Assembly: GCA_945865315.1 (NCBI GenBank)
Contig: CAMBDK010000010.1
Span: 1-47,886 of the forward strand
DNA from: Chitinophaga pinensis
GTDB taxonomy: Bacteria; Bacteroidota; Bacteroidia; 2-12-FULL-35-15
Direction: 5' to 3'
Length of the DNA stretch: 47,886 nt
The position numbers and the translations under genes are program-made. The notes beneath the pieces were generated by a model. That model saw only the letters and a program-made list of their open reading frames with translations, was not told the DNA's origin and did not search any database. Of this stretch, positions 42,892 to 47,886 are shown in pieces. Position 1 is the stretch's first letter, and each line of letters begins with the position of its first letter.

Positions 42892-43392
42892 TTATTTAAC
42901 ACTTCTTTTTCCCAGCATAACAGCACCAACCATTGCTACCAATAACAAAATAGAAGTTATTTCAAAAGGCAATAAAAAATCGCTGAATAAAGTTATTCCA
43001 AGGTTTTCTATTAATCCAATATTAGGGTTAAACGCATTGGTTACAACCACACTTTCAGCGCCTTTTAAGGAACCCACCAAAACAACTAATAACAAGCCAG
43101 ATACTATTGCCGCTATTGCTTTTAGCCAATTACTTTTATTAGGTTCTGTTTCTTTATTGAGGTTTAGGAGCATGATAACAAATAGAAATAAAACCATAAT
43201 AGCCCCTGCATATACTATTATGTGAACCGCCGCTAAAAACTGTGCGTTAAGCAATACATAATGGCCTGCAATAGTAAAAAAAGTTAATACCAGATAAAGA
43301 ACACTATGCACAGGGTTTCTGGAAAAAACTACCATTAATGCACACATGATGGCAAGGAAAGAAAGAAAATAAAATAAATAGCTTGTTATCAT
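42892..43392 (-). CDS. nuoJ: NADH-quinone oxidoreductase subunit J
   Basis: 166 residues, five membrane helices. Helix 3 has the family pattern AAVHIIVYAGAIMVLFLFVI (about residue 55), forming the pi-bulge region near the E-channel. SRNPVHSVLYLVLTFFTIAG precedes it. Order relative to nuoI is normal, with a 135-bp gap. The next nuo gene, nuoK, lies beyond the inserted T9SS gene. Confidence 0.94.
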   Translation of the reverse strand: MITSYLFYFLSFLAIMCALMVVFSRNPVHSVLYLVLTFFTIAGHYVLLNAQFLAAVHIIVYAGAIMVLFLFVIMLLNLNKETEPNKSNWLKAIAAIVSGLLLVVLVGSLKGAESVVVTNAFNPNIGLIENLGITLFSDFLLPFEITSILLLVAMVGAVMLGKRSVK

Positions 43393-43527
43393 AATTGAAC
43401 TCCTTTAGTCATAAATTTTTTCGACTATTTTTTTAACTAATACTATTGTCTTTGTTTAGTGTTTTTTTAATTCAATTAACCCCAAAAAATGCTTGCCATT
43501 AATATTGAATAATATAATTTTTAATAA

Positions 43528-44103
43528 TTATATTTTATTGTGCGCAAAGTCTTTATTTTTCTTAAACGCTATTACTTCCTCTTTTTCTCGCAAACTAATA
43601 TCTACAAGATCCTTTTTTTCTATTCCTTCCACCAATATATCTTTTCCGTAAATTAATTCGGCTCTGGTATAAAGACTATCCACTTTTCTGTCGGTTAAAA
43701 AAATTGCTTCCTTAGGGCAGGCCTCTTCACAATCACCACAAAAAATACATCTTAACATATTAATTTCATAGGTAGCAGCGTATTTTTCTTCACGGTATAA
43801 ATGCTCCTCGCCTTGCTTGCGCTCGGCTGCCACCATCGTAATTGCTTCGGCCGGACAAGCAACTGCACATAAGCCGCAAGCGGTGCAACGTTCTGCACCT
43901 ATTTCGTCGCGCTTTAAAACATGCTGGCCTCTGTATATTTTACTGAACTCCCTTTTTTGTTCGGGATATTGGATGGTTACCTTTTTTTTGAATAAATGTT
44001 TGAAGGTAATTATCATCCCGCTGAAAATAGCAGGAATATAAAGCTTTTCGACAAGCGTCAACTCTTTTTTAACAACAACTTTTGATCTGTTTGTTAATTG
44101 CAT
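43528..44103 (-). CDS. nuoI: NADH-quinone oxidoreductase subunit I (8Fe ferredoxin)
   Basis: It carries clusters N6a and N6b between the peripheral arm and the quinone site. 191 residues. Two complete 4Fe-4S motifs: CTACGLCAVACPAEAI and CIFCGDCEEACPKEAI. The N-terminal FSGMIITFKHLFKKKVTIQY is the usual amphipathic lead-in. Its start lies 8 bp after the nuoH stop, so the two are probably translated together. Confidence 0.95.
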   Translation of the reverse strand: MQLTNRSKVVVKKELTLVEKLYIPAIFSGMIITFKHLFKKKVTIQYPEQKREFSKIYRGQHVLKRDEIGAERCTACGLCAVACPAEAITMVAAERKQGEEHLYREEKYAATYEINMLRCIFCGDCEEACPKEAIFLTDRKVDSLYTRAELIYGKDILVEGIEKKDLVDISLREKEEVIAFKKNKDFAHNKI

Positions 44104-44111
44104 TTTTATTA

Positions 44112-45158
44112 TTAATTAAAAAACAACTGAATAATCTCTTTTCGCATCATTAATGCGCCAGTTATCAATATATTTATTATCGACAAAGGTATTAATATTT
44201 TCCAACCTAAATTCATTAATTGGTCGTAACGGAATCGAGGTAAGGTCCATCGCACCCACATAAATACAAAAATAAAAAACAGTATTTTTACAAACAAAAA
44301 TAAAACGCCTAATATCGCCAAGTGATTTGGATTTTGAATAAAACGCCCAATAAGAGGCATGTTATAACCTCCAAAATAAAAGGTGGCAATTACTGCCGAT
44401 GAAATAAACATATTAATATATTCGGCAAATAAGAAGAAGCCTAATTTCATGGAGCTGTACTCTGTATGATAGCCCCCTACTAATTCTGTTTCACATTCCG
44501 GTAAATCGAATGGGGCACGATTGGTTTCTGCAAAGGCACAAATAAAAAAAATAAAAAATCCTAATGGCTGTACCAATATATTCCAATGCCAGCCCTGCTG
44601 CTGTTCAACTATTTGACCTAGACTTAAGGTGCCTGTTGTCATCACCAATGCAATAATGGATAGGCCCATCGCTACTTCATAACTAATCATTTGCGAGGAG
44701 GCTCTTATAGCACCAAGTAAAGAGTATTTATTGTTGGACGCCCACCCTCCTATCATTATTCCATAAACACCGATAGAGATTACGCCAAACAAATAAAGTA
44801 TACCAATATTTACATCTGCAATTTGAAGAGGATAAACAGTACCATTAATTATTAATGGCGCTCCCCAAGGAATTACAGCGCCAGTCATGCAGGCTGTTAA
44901 AAGCACCAGTGAAGGGCCTAAAATAAATAATGATTTATTAGAAGCGCCAGGGATTACCTCCTCCTTCATAAACATTTTTATACCATCCGCCAATGGTTGT
45001 AAAATACCAAAGGGGCCTGCTCTGTTAGGTCCTATCCTGTCCTGAAGAAAAGCTGCTACCTTGCGCTCTGCATAGGTACTATACATTGCAACAAATAAGG
45101 TGACAAGAAAAACGGTGAGCACTAAAATTAATTTGTAAATTAAAAATGAAAATGTCAT
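44112..45158 (-). CDS. nuoH: NADH-quinone oxidoreductase subunit H
   Basis: Membrane subunit that lines the quinone chamber. 348 residues, eight or nine helices. Landmarks: AAFLQDRIGPNRAGPFGILQ (about residue 35), LADGIKMFMKEE, ETNRAPFDLPECETELVGGY with conserved acidic residues (about residue 210), MKLGFFLFAEYINMF, and RWTLPRFRYDQLMNLGWK. 56 bp after nuoG. Confidence 0.96.
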   Translation of the reverse strand: MTFSFLIYKLILVLTVFLVTLFVAMYSTYAERKVAAFLQDRIGPNRAGPFGILQPLADGIKMFMKEEVIPGASNKSLFILGPSLVLLTACMTGAVIPWGAPLIINGTVYPLQIADVNIGILYLFGVISIGVYGIMIGGWASNNKYSLLGAIRASSQMISYEVAMGLSIIALVMTTGTLSLGQIVEQQQGWHWNILVQPLGFFIFFICAFAETNRAPFDLPECETELVGGYHTEYSSMKLGFFLFAEYINMFISSAVIATFYFGGYNMPLIGRFIQNPNHLAILGVLFLFVKILFFIFVFMWVRWTLPRFRYDQLMNLGWKILIPLSIINILITGALMMRKEIIQLFFN

Positions 45159-45214
45159 AAATAAAATTCCTCCAATCCCATTTTTAATAGGGCTTTTGCT
45201 AAATCTTTGTTTTG

Positions 45215-46186
45215 TTAATTTTTTTTATTCAGTTGGTTTTGCTGTTTAGAAATATCTAGCTTTAAAGATGATAAGTTTTCGTAATGATTTGCTGAAATTA
45301 CCGAATGTTTATCAATAGCGGTAGGCCCTTCAATTACCCAATCTTTCAGGTCTTTTTTCTCAAAACGACAGTCGTTACAGATCCACTCTTCTACTTCCCC
45401 CCATTTATCTTTGCGTGCCGAAATGCGCAATACCTCATCGGCTTTAAGCCACATGGTAACTTCCCCTTTACATTTAGTGCAATTGCGATGTGCATCCATC
45501 GGTTTCGAAAACCATACACGACTTTTAAATCGCCATGTTTTATCAGTTAAAGCCCCAACCGGACAAACATCAATAACGTTACCAGAAAAATCGTTTTCAA
45601 CTACATTTTCAATAAGCGTACTTATTTCAGAAACATCCCCTCTGTTCAGTACACCGTGAACACGGCCATCTGTAATTTGCTCAGCCACTTTAACGCAACG
45701 ATAACAAAGGATACATCGCGTCATGTGCAGTTTAATATAAGGGCCAATATCTATTTTGTTAAATACCCTGCGAGTAAAATCATAACGTGTTTTTGATAAA
45801 CCATGCTCAAACCCCAAGTCTTGTAGGTGGCACTCGCCAGCTTGATCGCAAATAGGACAGTCTAGCGGGTGATTGATTAATAAAAATTCAACAACGGCTT
45901 TACGGGATTCTAATAAATCAGCGGAGCTTTTGTTTTGAACTTCCATGCCATCTGCTACTGGTGTGCGGCACGATGCAACAGGCTTAGGAATTGGTCGCGG
46001 ATCTTTTTCAGAACCTTTTGAAACTTTTACAATGCAAGTGCGACAATAACCTCCACTGGTTTTTAATTTTGAATAATAGCACATTGCAGGTGGCACAATA
46101 TCGCCTCCTATTAGTCTAGCTGCCTGAAGTATGGTTGTGCCTTCAGGAACTTCTATGCTGTGCCCATCTATCGTTACTTTTAGCAT
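45215..46186 (-). CDS. nuoG: NADH-quinone oxidoreductase subunit G, short form
   Basis: It holds electron-transfer clusters in the peripheral arm. 323 residues only. N-terminal [2Fe-2S] ferredoxin domain: CYYSKLKTSGGYCRTC with a later CRTP cysteine. Then the His-Cys motif HPLDCPICDQAGECHLQ. Then 4Fe-4S ligands CILCYRC and VIDVCPVGAL. Finally a CTKC ... CNDC pair, the start of the molybdopterin-type module. The large C-terminal molybdopterin-like domain of E. coli NuoG is absent. I believe short NuoG of this size is usual in Bacteroidota, so this is not a truncation. First nuo gene here; its promoter is just upstream. Confidence 0.93.
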   Translation of the reverse strand: MLKVTIDGHSIEVPEGTTILQAARLIGGDIVPPAMCYYSKLKTSGGYCRTCIVKVSKGSEKDPRPIPKPVASCRTPVADGMEVQNKSSADLLESRKAVVEFLLINHPLDCPICDQAGECHLQDLGFEHGLSKTRYDFTRRVFNKIDIGPYIKLHMTRCILCYRCVKVAEQITDGRVHGVLNRGDVSEISTLIENVVENDFSGNVIDVCPVGALTDKTWRFKSRVWFSKPMDAHRNCTKCKGEVTMWLKADEVLRISARKDKWGEVEEWICNDCRFEKKDLKDWVIEGPTAIDKHSVISANHYENLSSLKLDISKQQNQLNKKN

Positions 46187-46226
46187 CCTCTAGTTTGTTG
46201 CGTTCAATTCTGCAATTTATTTTTTA

Positions 46227-46259
46227 CAAAGTTATTATTTTAATAATATTTTTGTTCAA
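46227..46259 (-). promoter_or_regulatory. Promoter of the nuoG operon, TTG-N22-TAACTTTG
   Basis: Minus strand: TTG (46259-46257), 22 nt, TAACTTTG (46234-46227), leaving a leader of about 35 nt before nuoG. Both boxes fit the Bacteroidota consensus, supporting nuoG as the first gene of this transcript. Confidence 0.65.
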
Positions 46260-46446
46260 ATAATTCGCAAAAATAAGTATTTTCTTTAGAATAGCAATTA
46301 CTAAATTGATACCCCAAAAAAATATTTCATTATTGCCTTTTTTGTGTTTATATATTTTTTTGAAATTTATTATTTTTAAATACTTGTATTCAAGGTGCTT
46401 TTAACCATACACCATAATTGAAGCTTTCGAAATGCGATGAGATTAT

Positions 46447-46454
46447 TATATTTG
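46447..46454 (+). promoter_or_regulatory. -7 element TATATTTG of pheS
   Basis: Fits TAnnTTTG, 19 nt before the pheS ATG. The nearest upstream TTG (46418-46420) is 26 nt away, slightly too far for the consensus. Confidence 0.5.
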
Positions 46455-46473
46455 CATAAATTATTTCCAATAA

Positions 46474-47496
46474 ATGAAAAACAAAATTGAAGAATTGCTA
46501 AACGAAATTGAAACTTTTGCAGCTGAAAGCAGCGAAAGTGTTGAAGAGTTCCGCATTAAAATTTTAAGTAAAAAGGGCAAGGTAACCGAATTGTTTGCCG
46601 AGTTTAAAAGTGTTGCACCCGAAATGCGCAAAGAGGTTGGCGAGATGTTGAACGAGCTGAAAAATAAAGCCCAGGAAAAGGTAAATGCTTTAAAAGAAAA
46701 GTTTAAATATAAAGAGGATGGAGGGAAATCAAGCCTTGACTTAACACTTCCTGCTGAATTAGTTGCTATGGGTTCGCGGCATCCTTTATCAATTGTTCGC
46801 AATCAAATTGTAGATATTTTTTCACGAATAGGTTTTACCATTTCGGATGGGCCTGAAATAGAAGATGATTGGCATAATTTTACTGCGCTTAACACCCCCG
46901 CAGATCATCCGGCAAGAGATATGCAAGACACCTTTTATTTAAGTGAAAATCCGGATATCGTTTTGCGAACACAAACATCTTCAGTGCAGGTTCACGTGAT
47001 GGAAAATACAAAGCCTCCTATTCGTACTATTTCTCCAGGCCGAGTTTACCGTAATGAGGCTATTTCTGCAAGGGCGCACTGTCAGTTTCATCAGGTGGAG
47101 GGCTTGTATATTGATAAAGGCGTTTCATTTGCCGACCTTAAGCAGGCGCTGCTTTATTTTTCCAAAGAAATGTTTGGTGAAGAAACTAAAATTCGTTTGC
47201 GCCCTTCTTTTTTTCCTTTTACCGAAATAAGCGCCGAAATGGATATATCATGCCCTTTCTGTAAAGGTAATGGTTGTAATATATGCAAGGGTGCTGGATG
47301 GGTTGAAATTTTAGGATGCGGTTTGGTTGACCCTGCCGTACTTGAAAACTGTAAAATTGACAGTAAAATATACAGCGGTTTTGCTTTTGGTATGGGAATT
47401 GAAAGAATAACAATGTTGAAATATCAGGTAAAAGATTTGCGTTTGTTTTTCGAAAATGATATGCGTTTTCTGAAACAGTTTAATGCCGTAATTTGA
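46474..47496 (+). CDS. pheS: Phenylalanine--tRNA ligase alpha subunit
   Basis: Catalytic subunit of the alpha2beta2 enzyme that charges tRNA-Phe. 340 residues. About 1-85: the tRNA-binding coiled coil (EEFRIKILSKKGKVTELFAE). Class II catalytic core: motif 1 region HPLSIVRNQIVDIF, TPADHPARDMQDTFYL, motif 2 RVYRNEAISARAHCQFHQVE, and motif 3 GFAFGMGIERITMLKY. A CPFCKGNGCNICKGAGW cysteine cluster lies near residue 255. pheT does not follow within the window, as is common in this phylum. It is divergent from nuoG. Confidence 0.96.
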   Translation: MKNKIEELLNEIETFAAESSESVEEFRIKILSKKGKVTELFAEFKSVAPEMRKEVGEMLNELKNKAQEKVNALKEKFKYKEDGGKSSLDLTLPAELVAMGSRHPLSIVRNQIVDIFSRIGFTISDGPEIEDDWHNFTALNTPADHPARDMQDTFYLSENPDIVLRTQTSSVQVHVMENTKPPIRTISPGRVYRNEAISARAHCQFHQVEGLYIDKGVSFADLKQALLYFSKEMFGEETKIRLRPSFFPFTEISAEMDISCPFCKGNGCNICKGAGWVEILGCGLVDPAVLENCKIDSKIYSGFAFGMGIERITMLKYQVKDLRLFFENDMRFLKQFNAVI

Positions 47497-47708
47497 AAAT
47501 CAATAGGCCTTAATTTTAGTCATTTACCCAGCTCCTTTTTTAATGTCACTCCTCTCTTCTTTTTTAATGGCGTAGGATTAAATATTTATTAGTCTTCATT
47601 TTAAGCAAACAATCATTGACACGCAGAGACGGGCTGAAATAGATACCCAGCAATTTCCTTAATATTAAGAATCCAAAAACACGCTTTTCCCCCTAAGAAA
47701 TTCATTTC
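47497..47708. other. Non-coding tail after pheS
   Basis: No open frame or RNA gene recognised here or from 47741 to the window end. Small AT palindromes such as CTTAATATTAAG (47658-47669) are present and of uncertain meaning. Confidence 0.5.
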
Positions 47709-47740
47709 AATAAAAACACAATGAAATAAGGGTTTTTATT
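47709..47740 (+). terminator. AT-rich terminator-like hairpin downstream of pheS
   Basis: A perfect 9-bp stem AATAAAAAC / GTTTTTATT with a 14-nt loop is followed by TTTATTT. It is about 210 nt after the pheS stop, and no nearer candidate is seen. Confidence 0.4.
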
Positions 47741-47886
47741 TTTATTTAGAGATTTGTTTTATTAACTTTAGCTTCAAATTAAGTTTCTGCATTAAATTTC
47801 CATTAATAAATTCTTAATTAACTAGGATATTAAGAATATGTTTATTAAATTTATCCGGAAAAAATTAATTTAATTCAACTAAATAG

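Noticed and set aside
45215-46186. NuoG as a truncated gene
   Set aside because: All cluster ligands are present, the frame ends cleanly, and short NuoG proteins are, to my knowledge, usual in Bacteroidota.

Overview
The window looks like a chromosomal segment from a free-living member of the Bacteroidota. The DNA is AT-rich. Three proteins (one cut by the window edge) carry type IX secretion (T9SS) C-terminal domains of type A, and a fourth carries a type B (gliding-motility-associated) domain. Two TonB-dependent receptors have CarboxypepD_reg-like N-termini, and several promoters fit the Bacteroidota consensus TTG-N17-23-TAnnTTTG. The order DUF6089-uppS-bamA-ompH-ompH-murI is an envelope cluster known from this phylum. 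I cannot name a genus.

Layout. 1-5.1 kb: the tail of one T9SS cargo protein, then a 1,478-residue adhesin-like protein with 12 PKD domains. 5.4-11.2 kb: a secreted repeat-rich T9SS protein and a TonB-dependent receptor (both minus), whose upstream regions share a TTAAC-type motif with 11-bp periodicity, then a remnant of a secreted ORF and a small outer-membrane protein (plus). 11.3-14.9 kb: tRNA-Arg(CCT) and the aromatic amino-acid genes aroA, aroB and pheA (minus). 14.9-21.9 kb: the envelope biogenesis cluster (plus), preceded by a promoter-rich leader with a candidate structured RNA. 22.1-24.6 kb: a YbiT-like ABC-F protein and a divergent SDR. 24.6-33 kb: an accessory-looking stretch of minus-strand genes (gamma-carbonic anhydrase-like, heavy-metal-associated protein plus its TonB receptor, a GT-C/TPR membrane protein, L-2-hydroxyglutarate oxidase). 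It is punctuated by three copies of a ~240-bp interspersed repeat, a 116-bp MITE-like element and a broken transposase. 33-34.9 kb: dnaX with an A10 tract where gamma could split from tau. 34.9-46.2 kb: the nuoG-to-nuoN part of Complex I (minus), interrupted between nuoJ and nuoK by an unrelated secreted T9SS protein. 46.4 kb to the end: pheS and a non-coding tail.

How the genes work together. UppS makes the undecaprenyl carrier, MurI makes D-glutamate, and BamA with two Skp/OmpH chaperones builds the outer membrane into which the beta-barrel proteins of this window are inserted. AroB and AroA act in the shikimate pathway and PheA in the phenylalanine branch. NuoG-N form the hydrogenase-like and membrane arms of Complex I, and nuoA-F must lie elsewhere if the complex is complete. 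The metal cassette (heavy-metal-associated protein plus TonB receptor) and the first receptor/secreted-protein pair look like two nutrient acquisition systems.

I found no CRISPR array, no defence island and no clear new enzyme system. The most interesting signals are the three-copy repeat family with mutually exclusive hairpins, the T9SS gene lodged in the nuo operon, the dnaX slippery tract, the shared TTAAC boxes and the candidate small RNA at 15.04 kb.
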